Below are positions 1-9,065 of a DNA stretch of 64,000 bases, one piece after another; the stretch's first letter is position 1, and the number at the start of each line of letters is the position of its first letter. The DNA is from Tissierellia bacterium (GTDB lineage: Bacteria > Bacillota_A > Clostridia > Tissierellales > Peptoniphilaceae). The position numbers and the translations under genes were made by a program. The stretch lies in NCBI GenBank assembly GCA_012513395.1, contig JAAZCH010000166.1:1-64000 (forward strand). The letters are read 5' to 3'. Below the pieces are notes generated by a model. The model saw only the letters and a program-made list of their open reading frames with translations, searched no databases and was not told the DNA's origin.

Positions 1-1
1 T

Positions 2-304
2 AGAGTATTAGATGCTGGACAATGTAACGACTCATATTCATTAGCAGTTATTGCAATGAAATTACAAGAAGTATTTGGTTTAGAAGATATAAACGATCTT
101 CCAATCATCTATAACATCGCATGGTATGAGCAAAAAGCTGTTATAGTTTTACTAGCATTATTAGCTTTAGGTGTAAAAAATATCCACTTAGGACCAACTT
201 TACCAGCATTCCTTTCACCAAACGTTGCTAATGTTTTGGTAGAACAATTCGGAATTTCAGGTGTTACTACTGCAGATGAAGACATGGACAAATTCTTCAA
301 CTAA
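2..304 (+). CDS. hcp: Hydroxylamine reductase / hybrid-cluster protein, C-terminal part
   Basis: Only the last ~100 codons are in the window; the frame is open from base 2 and ends with TAA at 302-304. The visible part has a GQCND motif, whose Cys ligates the hybrid Fe-S-O cluster in this family. It also has WYEQKA, carrying the cluster Glu ligand and an invariant Lys, followed by the typical run [12 protein letters not shown]. The family reduces hydroxylamine or NO in the cytoplasm of anaerobes and is usually tied to nitrosative stress. A strong hairpin terminator follows, so hcp ends its transcription unit. The 5' end is outside the window, so regulation cannot be judged. Confidence 0.93.
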   Translation, partial: RVLDAGQCNDSYSLAVIAMKLQEVFGLEDINDLPIIYNIAWYEQKAVIVLLALLALGVKNIHLGPTLPAFLSPNVANVLVEQFGISGVTTADEDMDKFFN

Positions 305-321
305 TAAGAATTAACTATCTC

Positions 322-350
322 GGACAGTCAACTTTGACTGTCCTTTTTAA
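322..350 (+). terminator. Rho-independent terminator after hcp
   Basis: GGACAGTC (322-329) pairs with GACTGTCC (336-343) around a 6-nt loop and is followed by TTTTTAATTT. The U-rich tail and GC-rich stem make it a clear terminator. Confidence 0.8.
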
Positions 351-393
351 TTTAATTCATATATAATACTTACAATAAGGGAGGAGAGATATA

Positions 394-1833
394 GTGGAAG
401 ATTTTAGTAAATTTACCCTTTTAGCAGATTTTTATGAATTCACAATGAGTAATGGCTTTTACTTGAATAATAAAGCGGATTCCATTGCCTATTTTGATGT
501 ATATTTTAGAAAAATTCCAGATGACGGAGGATTTGCAATATTTGCAGGTTTGGAACAAGTTATAAATTACATCGAAAATCTAGAATTCACTGAAGATGAA
601 TTAGATTATTTGAAAAGTCATGGATCATTTGACGATGATTTTTTAGATTATCTTAGAAATTTTAAATTTGCTTGTGATATATGGTCTTTTGAAGAAGGGG
701 AGACGATATTTCCCAACGAACCAATAATGGTAATAAGAGGTCCCATTATACAGGTGCAACTCATGGAGACTTTAATTTTAGTAACACTTAATCATCAATG
801 CTTGATTGCTACAAAGGCTAGAAGAATTTGTAATGCTGCTGAAGACAAGTCCGTAATAGAATTTGGTGCGAGAAGAGCTCAAGGATATAGTGCATCAATC
901 TATGGAGCTAGAGCAGCTTATATCGGCGGATGTAAAGGAACTTCTAATACATTGGCTGGTAAAATGTTTGATATTCCAGCTCTTGGTACAATGGCGCACT
1001 CTTGGGTACAATTCTATGAAAATGAATATGAAGCATTTAAAGCATATGCTGAAATTTATCCTGAGAATTGTAATTTGCTGATAGATACTTATGACACTTT
1101 AAATGAAGGACTTCCAAATGCCATAAAAGTATTTGATGAAGTTGTGAAGCCAAAGGGATACAGACCTACTGGCGTTCGTTTAGATAGTGGAGATATAGCA
1201 TATTTAAGTAAAAGAGTTCGAAAAGGTTTAGATGAAGCGGGATATGAAGATGTACCTATTATGGCCTCCAATAGTCTTGATGAAAATATCATAAAATCAT
1301 TAATTAGACAAAATGCAAAACTGGATTCCTTTGGAGTAGGAGAAAGACTGATTACTGCAAAAAGTGAGCCAGTATTTGGTTGTGTTTATAAGCTTGTAGC
1401 AGTAGAAGAAGATGGAGAAATAGTTCCTAAGATAAAAATCAGTGAAAATGTTGAAAAGATTACAACTCCTGGATTTAAGCAAGTTTTTAGATTTTATTCT
1501 AAAAAAGACGGATCACCAATGGCCGATTTAATATCTATGCATCATGAAGATTACATTGGCACAGAAGAAGTTGAAATTTTTGATCCAATTCACACTTGGA
1601 AAAAACAAACACTGAATGACTATGAAGCAAAAGCCATGCTAAAAAGAATATATGATAATGGAAAGCTAGTTTATTCAATTCCAAACATACACGAAATACA
1701 AGAAAGATGTACAACGGCTGTAAATAAATTATGGGATGAACAAAAACGTTTAGAATATCCTCACAAATACTATGTTGATTTAAGTTTAGAATTATGGACA
1801 TTAAAAGACAGATTATTAAATGAAAACAGATAA
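394..1833 (+). CDS. pncB: Nicotinate phosphoribosyltransferase
   Basis: This enzyme makes nicotinate mononucleotide from nicotinate and PRPP, the entry step of the Preiss-Handler NAD salvage pathway. The 479-aa length is normal for the Gram-positive form. Family signatures include EFGARRAQG, CKGTSNTLAG, GTMAHSWVQ and VRLDSGD, which form the PRPP/nicotinate pocket, and a C-terminal lid region. The start is GTG at 394, set by GGGAGGAG at 380-387. A TATAAT (362-367) lies upstream without a convincing -35. The gene is flanked by hairpins on both sides, so it is probably monocistronic. Confidence 0.96.
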   Translation: MEDFSKFTLLADFYEFTMSNGFYLNNKADSIAYFDVYFRKIPDDGGFAIFAGLEQVINYIENLEFTEDELDYLKSHGSFDDDFLDYLRNFKFACDIWSFEEGETIFPNEPIMVIRGPIIQVQLMETLILVTLNHQCLIATKARRICNAAEDKSVIEFGARRAQGYSASIYGARAAYIGGCKGTSNTLAGKMFDIPALGTMAHSWVQFYENEYEAFKAYAEIYPENCNLLIDTYDTLNEGLPNAIKVFDEVVKPKGYRPTGVRLDSGDIAYLSKRVRKGLDEAGYEDVPIMASNSLDENIIKSLIRQNAKLDSFGVGERLITAKSEPVFGCVYKLVAVEEDGEIVPKIKISENVEKITTPGFKQVFRFYSKKDGSPMADLISMHHEDYIGTEEVEIFDPIHTWKKQTLNDYEAKAMLKRIYDNGKLVYSIPNIHEIQERCTTAVNKLWDEQKRLEYPHKYYVDLSLELWTLKDRLLNENR

Positions 1834-1840
1834 CACAAAA

Positions 1841-1874
1841 AATCGACTTAAACAAAAAGTTTAAGTCGATTTTA
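1841..1874. terminator. Bidirectional terminator between pncB and the convergent gene
   Basis: AATCGACTTAAAC (1841-1853) pairs perfectly with GTTTAAGTCGATT (1859-1871). A-rich sequence precedes it and T-rich sequence follows, so it can stop transcripts from both directions. Confidence 0.75.
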
Positions 1875-1886
1875 ATATTTAAATTT

Positions 1887-2624
1887 TTAATGTGGAGTAG
1901 TGATTGTTTTTATCAATTCCACATTTATAATATCCTTTGGCAATTTATATATTCCAGGTACGATAGATTCCATAAGTCCATTAGATTCCAACAACATGAT
2001 AAATGATGGAGGGTCTTGGATAAATCCTTTATCTAAAAGTGTTTTAGCAACATCATTGGGAGTATCTTCTGGTTTGATTTCGAAATTTATCATTTCTGTT
2101 TCAGCAACTACGCCTTCTTCAGGAGGTATAGTAATGGATTCTATTAGCTCCATATTTTTTATGTTTTCTGGAACTTTATACACTCCAGGGATTATTCTAT
2201 CCAATAAGTTGCTTGACTCTAGGAGCTTCACAAAGGTATCGGGGTCTTGTATTAATTTTTTATCCCTAAGGGTATTTGCGATTTCAGTAACAGATTGTCC
2301 TTCAAAAATTTCAAATCCAATGATACTTAAATCATCCGGATTAATATTTTCGGCGTTTATCGCACTGGCACTATCTTCAGGTTTAATGTCTCCTTCATAG
2401 ACGATTTTTGCAGGACCTGAATCTACTTTGGCTTCTTCTTCTGGTACATTTGCAGTTATTAATCTTTCAGGGTTAGAAATTGTTTCTCCTATCAAATCCA
2501 TTTTAAATAATTTATCTATACGACTAAAGATTATAAGTCCTAATACTAAAATTATTAATAAAACGGATAATTTGGAAACAACAGTTGCAAAAAAATCTAT
2601 TATTTTATTTATTACACTATTCAA
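1887..2624 (-). CDS. Membrane protein with two MltG/YceG-like N-terminal repeats, no catalytic domain
   Basis: A 245-aa protein with one membrane segment (about residues 19-33), a charged linker, and two tandem ~63-residue repeats (about 102-165 and 180-242). Both repeats follow the same pattern: F-E-I, then D/E-x-A-x-T-L-x-D-K-x-(L/F)-I-Q-D-P, LLES, PG(V/I)YK and EL-I-x-(S/T)-IT. This resembles the LysM-like N-terminal domain of endolytic transglycosylase MltG, where 'LI.D...F' precedes the YceG catalytic core. No catalytic region with its Glu is present. The start is taken as TTG at 2624 because AAGGTG (rc of 2630-2635) lies at good distance; an in-frame TTG at 2639 lies upstream of that site. 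Transcribed alone from a good promoter. Function unknown; a peptidoglycan-linked accessory or decoy role is only inference. Confidence 0.82.
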   Translation of the reverse strand: MNSVINKIIDFFATVVSKLSVLLIILVLGLIIFSRIDKLFKMDLIGETISNPERLITANVPEEEAKVDSGPAKIVYEGDIKPEDSASAINAENINPDDLSIIGFEIFEGQSVTEIANTLRDKKLIQDPDTFVKLLESSNLLDRIIPGVYKVPENIKNMELIESITIPPEEGVVAETEMINFEIKPEDTPNDVAKTLLDKGFIQDPPSFIMLLESNGLMESIVPGIYKLPKDIINVELIKTITTPH

Positions 2625-2668
2625 ATTATCACCTTTCAAAACACAAGAAATTTATTTCATTATTATGT

Positions 2669-2697
2669 ATAATATTACTTGTGAGTTAGATTGTCAA
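2669..2697 (-). promoter_or_regulatory. Sigma-A promoter of the MltG-like repeat gene
   Basis: On the minus strand TTGACA (2697-2692) is followed after exactly 17 nt by TATTAT (2674-2669), about 45 bp upstream of the chosen TTG start. On the plus strand the same area offers TATAAT (2668-2673) for the divergent rluD-like operon, without a good -35. Confidence 0.6.
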
Positions 2698-2737
2698 TTA
2701 TTGTAGCATTATATTGTGTAAATATCGAGGAGATAAT

Positions 2738-3721
2738 GTGAAAGAAATTATTATAACTAGCAACGAAGCTGAACAGCGAATTGATAGGTTTTTAAGAAAA
2801 TATTTGGGGAAATCAACCTTAAGTTTTATATATAAACAAATTAGAAAAAAGAATATTGTAGTTAATGATAATAAAGTAGATGAAAAATATATTTTAAAAC
2901 TAGGAGACAAAGTAAAATTATATTTTTCAGACGAAACTATTGAAAATTTAAAATCAGATCCAAGAAAAATTCAAAGTAATAGAAAAATGAATATCATATA
3001 TGAAGACGATAATATTATTTTGATAAATAAACCTGCAGGTATTTTATCCCATAGTGCAAAAGGGAATTACAAAGAGGATAATATTGTAGATGCGATGTTA
3101 AATTATTTAATAGAAAAGGGGGATTTCATACCTAGACTATCCAAAACATTCACACCTAGTATCGCTAATAGATTGGATAGAAATACTTCGGGAATATTAA
3201 TTGGGGCAAAAAACTATGAAACCATCCAAGAATTAAACAAAGCTCAAAGAAGTTCTTCAATTAAAAAATACTATTATACGCTGGTCTTTGGTAAAATAGA
3301 AGGAAGTAGCACGGAATATGCTTCAATCAAAAAAGTTGGAGATCACGAAAACTTGGTAAAGGTAAGCAAAAATGAAAATTCTGATGTGAAAAATATTGTA
3401 ACAGCTTATAAAAGTGTAATTGCTGGTGAGAAATACTCCCTTTTAGAAATAGATTTGATAACAGGTAGGACGCATCAAATAAGGGCTCATCTGAATTTTT
3501 TACAAATGCCAGTAATAGGAGATCGAAAATACGGCTTGAAAAAAGCAAACGATTATTTTAAGAAAAAGTATGGCCTTAACAATCAACTTTTGCATTGTTA
3601 TAAAATTGTTTTTAATGGGTTAGAAGGCCATTTAGATTATTTAAATGAAAAAGTATTTATTGCAAATAATCCAGCCATACTAGATAAGATTATTGGAGGA
3701 GAATTTAATGGAAAGAATTAA
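2738..3721 (+). CDS. RluA/RluD-family 23S rRNA pseudouridine synthase
   Basis: Isomerises specific uridines in rRNA (or tRNA) to pseudouridine. The N-terminal ~65 residues form an S4 RNA-binding domain (RIDRFLRKYL..., then IRKKNIVVNDNKV). They are followed by the RluA catalytic core with NRLDRNTSGIL, whose Asp is the catalytic nucleophile, and by the TGRTHQIRAHL motif. The start is GTG at 2738, because GAGGAG at 2727-2732 lies 5 nt ahead; an in-frame TTG at 2714 would lie upstream of this site. It overlaps the next gene by 14 nt and heads a six-gene operon. Sequence alone does not tell which uridine it modifies. Confidence 0.93.
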   Translation: MKEIIITSNEAEQRIDRFLRKYLGKSTLSFIYKQIRKKNIVVNDNKVDEKYILKLGDKVKLYFSDETIENLKSDPRKIQSNRKMNIIYEDDNIILINKPAGILSHSAKGNYKEDNIVDAMLNYLIEKGDFIPRLSKTFTPSIANRLDRNTSGILIGAKNYETIQELNKAQRSSSIKKYYYTLVFGKIEGSSTEYASIKKVGDHENLVKVSKNENSDVKNIVTAYKSVIAGEKYSLLEIDLITGRTHQIRAHLNFLQMPVIGDRKYGLKKANDYFKKKYGLNNQLLHCYKIVFNGLEGHLDYLNEKVFIANNPAILDKIIGGEFNGKN

Positions 3722-5333
3722 AATTGAAAAAATACAAAAGTCATTAGGTATAAATACCTATTTAGATTATGGTAAGAAAAACATTAAAAATTATAAAAGA
3801 TATCCAATTGTGAAAGTAAATGGTATTGTGACTCCTTTAAATGAAGAAATAAAAGAAGGAGCCGACGTTGAATATGAAGATATCAGCACAAAGTGGGGGA
3901 GTAGAACTTATGTAAAGACATTAAGTGTCATATTTGCAAAAGCATTTAAAAATCTATTTCCAGATCAACAAGCAGATTTAAATCATTTTATAGGCTCAGG
4001 TTTATATATAGATTTTGAAAATGATTTCAGCTTAACATTAGAAGATATTAATAGAATCTATGAAGAGATGAAAGTCATTATCTCAAATGACTTAGATATT
4101 GAAACTGATCTTATATCTAAAAGAGAAGCTGAAATAATTTTTGAACCTTTAAATAATGATGTAATGAAATTATTAAATACTTTGGAGGATATTGACATTG
4201 GAATCGTCAAAATTGACGGATTTATAGATATTAACTATTCCATCATGGCTCCAAAAACAAGTTTTATAGAGGATTTTAAAATCATGCAATATTATCCTGG
4301 AATATTGTTGATCACTCCTAATAACGAGAATAATTTTAATGCTGATAATTATAAAGAAATGCCCAAATTAGCAAAAGTTTTTCAAAAAAGCACTGACCAA
4401 TATAAGATGCTGGATTTAAATAAACTCAGTTCGATAAATAAAAAAATTATTGAAAATGAAACTGAAAAAATGATAAAGATTTCAGAAGCAGTCTTTGATA
4501 AAAGTCTTATAGATATCGCTGAAAAAATAAATGAAGATAAGGATATAAAAATAATATTAATATCTGGACCTACGTCTTCAGGAAAAACCACTTTTACTAG
4601 TAGATTAAAAGTCCATTTGGAAGTGCTAGGTTATTCTCCTATCATGATATCTATGGACGACTACTTCTTAAATAGAAAAGATACGCCCCTTGATGAAAAT
4701 GGAGAATATGACTTCGAATCTCCATATGCAGTAAATTTAGATTTATTTAACGAAGACATGTACAGATTATTAAATCAAGAGACAATACAAAGAAGAAGAT
4801 TTGATTTTTATACAGGAATAGGATCATACAATAATGAGTATATAAAGCCTACTTCAGAATCTATAATGATGATAGAAGGCATTCATGCACTAAATCCTGT
4901 AATATCACATCTGATTCCTGAAAAAAACAAATTCAAAATTTATTTATCAGCCTTAAATCAAGTAAATCTTGATGCTCACAATAGAGTATCTACTACATTT
5001 AGCAGATTTATTAGAAGGTCAGTAAGAGACGAAAAATTTAGAGGATATTCTATTGAAGAAACATTTGGATTTTGGGATAAAATTAGAAAAGCTGAGGAAT
5101 TATATGTATTCCCATATCAAGAAAAGGCTGATACGTTGTTGAATACGGCATTACCTTATGAAACAGGAATATTTAAAAAACATATAAAACCCATGTTGGA
5201 AGGTATCAAAGAAGATTCTATTTATTATAATGAAGCTAGAAATATGCTTAGAATATTAGATCACTTTATTTCTATTGAAGATGATAGTTTAGTTAACAGT
5301 GAATCAATTTTAAGAGAATTTATAGGTAAATAA
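3708..5333 (+). CDS. Uridine kinase-like nucleoside kinase with N-terminal TGS/ThrRS-like region
   Basis: The C-terminal half is a P-loop kinase of the uridine kinase/phosphoribulokinase superfamily. It has Walker A GPTSSGKT (about residues 287-294), then SMDDYF and a DFESPYAVNLDLF region, as in uridine kinases. The first ~60 residues look like a TGS domain. Residues ~65-250 resemble the second additional (editing-like) domain of threonyl-tRNA synthetase. This three-part architecture is known in Firmicutes and Thermotogae nucleoside kinases. The start is ATG 3708 with GGAGGAG at 3695-3701; it lies inside the end of the rluD-like gene (14-nt overlap). The preferred nucleoside cannot be read from sequence. 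Confidence 0.88.
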   Translation: MERIKIEKIQKSLGINTYLDYGKKNIKNYKRYPIVKVNGIVTPLNEEIKEGADVEYEDISTKWGSRTYVKTLSVIFAKAFKNLFPDQQADLNHFIGSGLYIDFENDFSLTLEDINRIYEEMKVIISNDLDIETDLISKREAEIIFEPLNNDVMKLLNTLEDIDIGIVKIDGFIDINYSIMAPKTSFIEDFKIMQYYPGILLITPNNENNFNADNYKEMPKLAKVFQKSTDQYKMLDLNKLSSINKKIIENETEKMIKISEAVFDKSLIDIAEKINEDKDIKIILISGPTSSGKTTFTSRLKVHLEVLGYSPIMISMDDYFLNRKDTPLDENGEYDFESPYAVNLDLFNEDMYRLLNQETIQRRRFDFYTGIGSYNNEYIKPTSESIMMIEGIHALNPVISHLIPEKNKFKIYLSALNQVNLDAHNRVSTTFSRFIRRSVRDEKFRGYSIEETFGFWDKIRKAEELYVFPYQEKADTLLNTALPYETGIFKKHIKPMLEGIKEDSIYYNEARNMLRILDHFISIEDDSLVNSESILREFIGK

Positions 5334-5347
5334 GGCAGGTATATGAG

Positions 5348-6241
5348 ATGAAATATGCAATCGGTATTGATTTAGGTGGTACAGGTATTAAAGGTGGAGT
5401 TGTAAATGAGTTAGGAGAAATATTAATTAAAAAATCAGTTCCAACGTCTACAGTAAACACAGAAGTTTTAGAAAACATTAAAAACATTATACAAGAGTTA
5501 AAGGAAGATTATGAAATTATAGGAGTGGGAGTCGGTTCTCCTGGGACTATAGATTTTCATGAGGGAAAAGTTTTAACAATTGGTGGCAATGTAACGGACT
5601 GGGAAGGAACTGAAATTAAAAAATATTTATTGAAATCCTTTCCCAATATGGCAATAAAAATCGATAATGATGCCAATTGTGCAGGTCTTTGTGAAATGTG
5701 GATAGGAGCAGGCAAAGGACATGAATCTGCTTTGGCAATTACTTTAGGGACAGGTTTGGGCGGATTCTTATATTGGAAGGGGGATTTAGTTCGAGGCGCT
5801 AGATATAGAGCTTCAGAATTAGGTCATACAATTCTATATCCTAATGGACGATTGTGTGCATGTGGACAACATGGTTGTACCGAGAGATATGTTGGAGGAA
5901 CAGGATTAGAGGAAAATTACTTTCATTTTAGTGACAAAAGGAAAACGGGAGAGGAAATAATGGCCTCGATAGACTATGATGAATTTTCTAAAAAAACTGT
6001 TGATAAATTTATCGACGATTTAGCATCATTTTTAGTAACTTGTAAAAACTTTTATGACCCTAGCATATTAATAATAGGCGGTGGAGTTATTAACTCATCA
6101 GATTTATGGTGGGATGAGGTTTTAGAAAAATACAAAGAAAAAGTCAATGCCTTTGATGATATGCCTATCGTCAAGGCTCAATATCTAAATTCAGCAGGAA
6201 TTATCGGAGCTGCATCACTAATATTAAATGAATATGAATAA
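5348..6241 (+). CDS. glcK: ROK-family sugar kinase, probable glucokinase
   Basis: A 297-aa cytoplasmic kinase that phosphorylates glucose (or a related hexose) with ATP. GIDLGGTGIKGG at residues 6-17 is the phosphate-1 motif, and IDNDANCA has the catalytic Asp107. The ROK zinc site is complete, with H160 and CACGQHGC (C170, C172, C177). LGTGLGGF and IIGGG complete the nucleotide site. Glucokinase is the usual role of single-domain ROK proteins of this size; N-acetyl-sugar or fructose kinase remains possible. It follows the nucleoside kinase after 14 nt and overlaps addB by 14 nt. Confidence 0.87.
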   Translation: MKYAIGIDLGGTGIKGGVVNELGEILIKKSVPTSTVNTEVLENIKNIIQELKEDYEIIGVGVGSPGTIDFHEGKVLTIGGNVTDWEGTEIKKYLLKSFPNMAIKIDNDANCAGLCEMWIGAGKGHESALAITLGTGLGGFLYWKGDLVRGARYRASELGHTILYPNGRLCACGQHGCTERYVGGTGLEENYFHFSDKRKTGEEIMASIDYDEFSKKTVDKFIDDLASFLVTCKNFYDPSILIIGGGVINSSDLWWDEVLEKYKEKVNAFDDMPIVKAQYLNSAGIIGAASLILNEYE

Positions 6242-9065
6242 ATTAATTATAAAAAAAACAGGTTATGACTTCCAAAAGGAAAATATTGATTATCTTTCAA
6301 GTTTAAGCGGCAGAGAAAGATTGAAGGTATTTTACATCCTTTCTAATTACTCATTGCTTGAAAACACTCGTATGGACTTATTGGAGAAGACTAAAGGTAT
6401 TCATACAGAAAATATTTTAACCTTTGACGACTTAGTTAATAAATATTCTAAAACAAATAAAGCTTTTATAAATAGAAATGAAGGTAGCTGGATAATTAAA
6501 AAAATAGTGGAAATATTAGATAATTTTGATTTTTCCACTTCTTTAGGTACCTCTAAAGAAATATTATCTTATATTTTATTATTGAAATCTAATGAAATTG
6601 ATAGCAAAACATTTTTAGATAATATTGAAGATTTCTCTGAATTAAAAATAGTAGGTGAAATATATAAGCAATATGAAGAGTTTTTATTTAAAAATAACCT
6701 AGAAGATGAAATAGGCAGATATAATTTAGCAAGTAAAAAAATTTACAGCTCTCTGGATTTTGAAGGAATTGAAATAATAATTAATGGTTTCATTGAATTT
6801 AGACCCCATGAGTTAAAATTGATAAAAATATTAACAGAAAAAGGCGCCAAAATAATAGTTCAATATCCCTTTGGAATAAGAAGGGAAAATGAAAAAATAA
6901 ATAAAGTAAAATCTGACTTGGAACCATTAGGATTTAAAATAGTTGAAGATAACTTAACTGATGGTGATTTAGCTTATGATTTACTTTCTAGCAGTAAAGA
7001 CAAAAAGGACGTTACTATTACTGAAATTTCAGCATCTAATAAGTACTACGAAATACGTGAAATCTTCATAACAATCAAGAAGAATCTTGCAAAAATGCAA
7101 TTAGACAAAATTTCTATCGTTGCTGATGAAGAATATGAAGAATTGATAAAACGTGTGGCATTTGAGACAAATATACCTATATCGATTATGAATGAAGAAA
7201 AGGGTAAAGAATTGCCACTAGTAGGATCGATTATTAATTTTTTGGAATTTGTCTTGAAAGACGAGAAGAAAAAGCTGATTTCATATTTGCACGATGATAA
7301 TTTAAATGTGGACTTTCATGGTAATAAAAATGATTTCATAGGCAGTTTAAGAGAGATGCGTTATAAAGGCCTATTTCATGAATATGATGTAGACGAAGAG
7401 TTGAAAAATTTTCTAGTTAGTATTCGAAATACAATAGAAAAAATTAAGAATAATCCAGCAACAGAATTAGTTGATTTTATTGACGAAAAAAAATTGAAAC
7501 AAAACATATTAGAGTCTTATGGGATTCATAAAAATATTAATATCTTAAGAAATTCCCTGAACTCACTGGAATTAATAATGGATTCTATAAAAGAAGTTAC
7601 AAATTTTTCTACTGTGTTAAAGCTTAAAGCAGAAGAATTTTTAGAAATTTTAATTGATACTTTAACAGACTCCAAATACTATTCTAAAGACGAAAGGATT
7701 GGAGTTCAGGTCCTCAGACCCATTAACTCTATTGGTACTAGAAGTAAATTGAGATTTATTTGTGGCTTAAATTCCGATTTTCCAGGTACAAATTCCCAAG
7801 GGTATTTTTTTAGCAGAAAATTTAAATCATTATATGAAAACTTAGGAATAGATATAGAAGATACACAAGAAATTTATGATAATAACATACTACTATTTTC
7901 CCAAACCTTAGCTGGAAGTGACGATGTAGTTCTTTCCTATACTTATAGTGATTCTACACTAGAAGATGATAAGTCCATTTTTTTGAAAGATATTCAAAAG
8001 AGAATTAGAAATGGATTCTCCGCAATAAAATGTAAATCTATGACAAAATCTAATGCGGATTTGTACGATAGTATTCGCGATAGAGCTCTAAGTGACATTA
8101 ATAATAAATTAGATGATGAAATCCATCTGGATTATTTTTCCAAGGAGGAAATTAATAGATTACAAAATATTTTGAGTAATTTTCACAAGAGAAATAAAGG
8201 TGAAAACAAATTTTGGGGTTTAGTTGACGAGGAATTTATTTTTAATGAATATTATGCGACTAAATTAGACACTTTTAATACCTGTCCATTTAAATTCTAT
8301 TTAAAGTACATATTAGATTACGAATCTTTTGTACTGGATTATGTAGATGAATACCATAAAGATAGAGGCAATTTATACCACAACATTCTTAATATATTAT
8401 ATAAAGAAATGGATGTATTTAATACTGAAACGGAAGTACTTTCAAAAAAAATTAGTGAGTTAGTTGAGATTCATACATCCGAAGGGGATGCTGATTTGGA
8501 AATCGAAATTCAAAAGAAAATTTATAAAAAAATACTTTTGGACTTTGTAACTGCAGATAAGACTGAACACGAGAAAATAAAATCCGATTTTAAACCAAAG
8601 TATTTTGAAAGAGAATTTAGTAAAAACTTTGTAGACTTCAATGTCAGGGGAAAAATTGACAGAATAGATGAAGACAGCGAAGGCAATTTAATAGTGATAG
8701 ATTATAAATCAAAGTCAACGCCTACTGGGAATCAGGTAAGGAATTTGTACGATTTACAACTTCCTATTTATTCTTATATTTTAGATACTGATAGAGTAAA
8801 GGCTGCTTATTATGCATCTATACAAGAAGCATCGCTAACCAAAGGGTTTTACCAAAAAGACTTTGCTCCAGACCGCACTAAAAACAAATTTACTGAAGAA
8901 GAATTACAAAATTTTTATGAAGAAGTGAAAGTTTTGATTTTTAATATTCACAGTGATATTAGAAATGGTAAATTTTTAGTAAGACCAAAAACAAAAGATA
9001 GTTGTAAGAATTGCGAGTATAAAGATATTTGCAGAATAGAGGAGTTGACGTCTAATGGAATTTAA
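6228..9065 (+). CDS. addB: AddB/RexB-type subunit of the ATP-dependent exonuclease
   Basis: Partner of AddA in the RecBCD-like complex that processes double-strand breaks. At 945 aa it is shorter than Bacillus AddB. The N-terminal region shows no Walker A, as in RexB/degenerate AddB. The C-terminal third is a RecB-type PD-(D/E)XK nuclease: CPFKFYLKY (C686), then GKIDRIDE...VIDYKSKS with the metal-binding Asp and D-x-K, and C926-X2-C929-X5-C935. C686 plus these three cysteines match the Fe-S staple known for AddB. ATGs at 6228 and 6234 are both possible starts; neither has a strong Shine-Dalgarno sequence, which suggests coupling to glcK. Overlaps addA by 11 nt. Confidence 0.88.
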   Translation: MNMNKLIIKKTGYDFQKENIDYLSSLSGRERLKVFYILSNYSLLENTRMDLLEKTKGIHTENILTFDDLVNKYSKTNKAFINRNEGSWIIKKIVEILDNFDFSTSLGTSKEILSYILLLKSNEIDSKTFLDNIEDFSELKIVGEIYKQYEEFLFKNNLEDEIGRYNLASKKIYSSLDFEGIEIIINGFIEFRPHELKLIKILTEKGAKIIVQYPFGIRRENEKINKVKSDLEPLGFKIVEDNLTDGDLAYDLLSSSKDKKDVTITEISASNKYYEIREIFITIKKNLAKMQLDKISIVADEEYEELIKRVAFETNIPISIMNEEKGKELPLVGSIINFLEFVLKDEKKKLISYLHDDNLNVDFHGNKNDFIGSLREMRYKGLFHEYDVDEELKNFLVSIRNTIEKIKNNPATELVDFIDEKKLKQNILESYGIHKNINILRNSLNSLELIMDSIKEVTNFSTVLKLKAEEFLEILIDTLTDSKYYSKDERIGVQVLRPINSIGTRSKLRFICGLNSDFPGTNSQGYFFSRKFKSLYENLGIDIEDTQEIYDNNILLFSQTLAGSDDVVLSYTYSDSTLEDDKSIFLKDIQKRIRNGFSAIKCKSMTKSNADLYDSIRDRALSDINNKLDDEIHLDYFSKEEINRLQNILSNFHKRNKGENKFWGLVDEEFIFNEYYATKLDTFNTCPFKFYLKYILDYESFVLDYVDEYHKDRGNLYHNILNILYKEMDVFNTETEVLSKKISELVEIHTSEGDADLEIEIQKKIYKKILLDFVTADKTEHEKIKSDFKPKYFEREFSKNFVDFNVRGKIDRIDEDSEGNLIVIDYKSKSTPTGNQVRNLYDLQLPIYSYILDTDRVKAAYYASIQEASLTKGFYQKDFAPDRTKNKFTEEELQNFYEEVKVLIFNIHSDIRNGKFLVRPKTKDSCKNCEYKDICRIEELTSNGI

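Noticed and set aside
1900..2400. Plus-strand open frame of ~166 codons opposite the MltG-like repeat gene
   Set aside because: No ribosome binding site or promoter; the repeat pattern and membrane segment are meaningful only on the minus strand.
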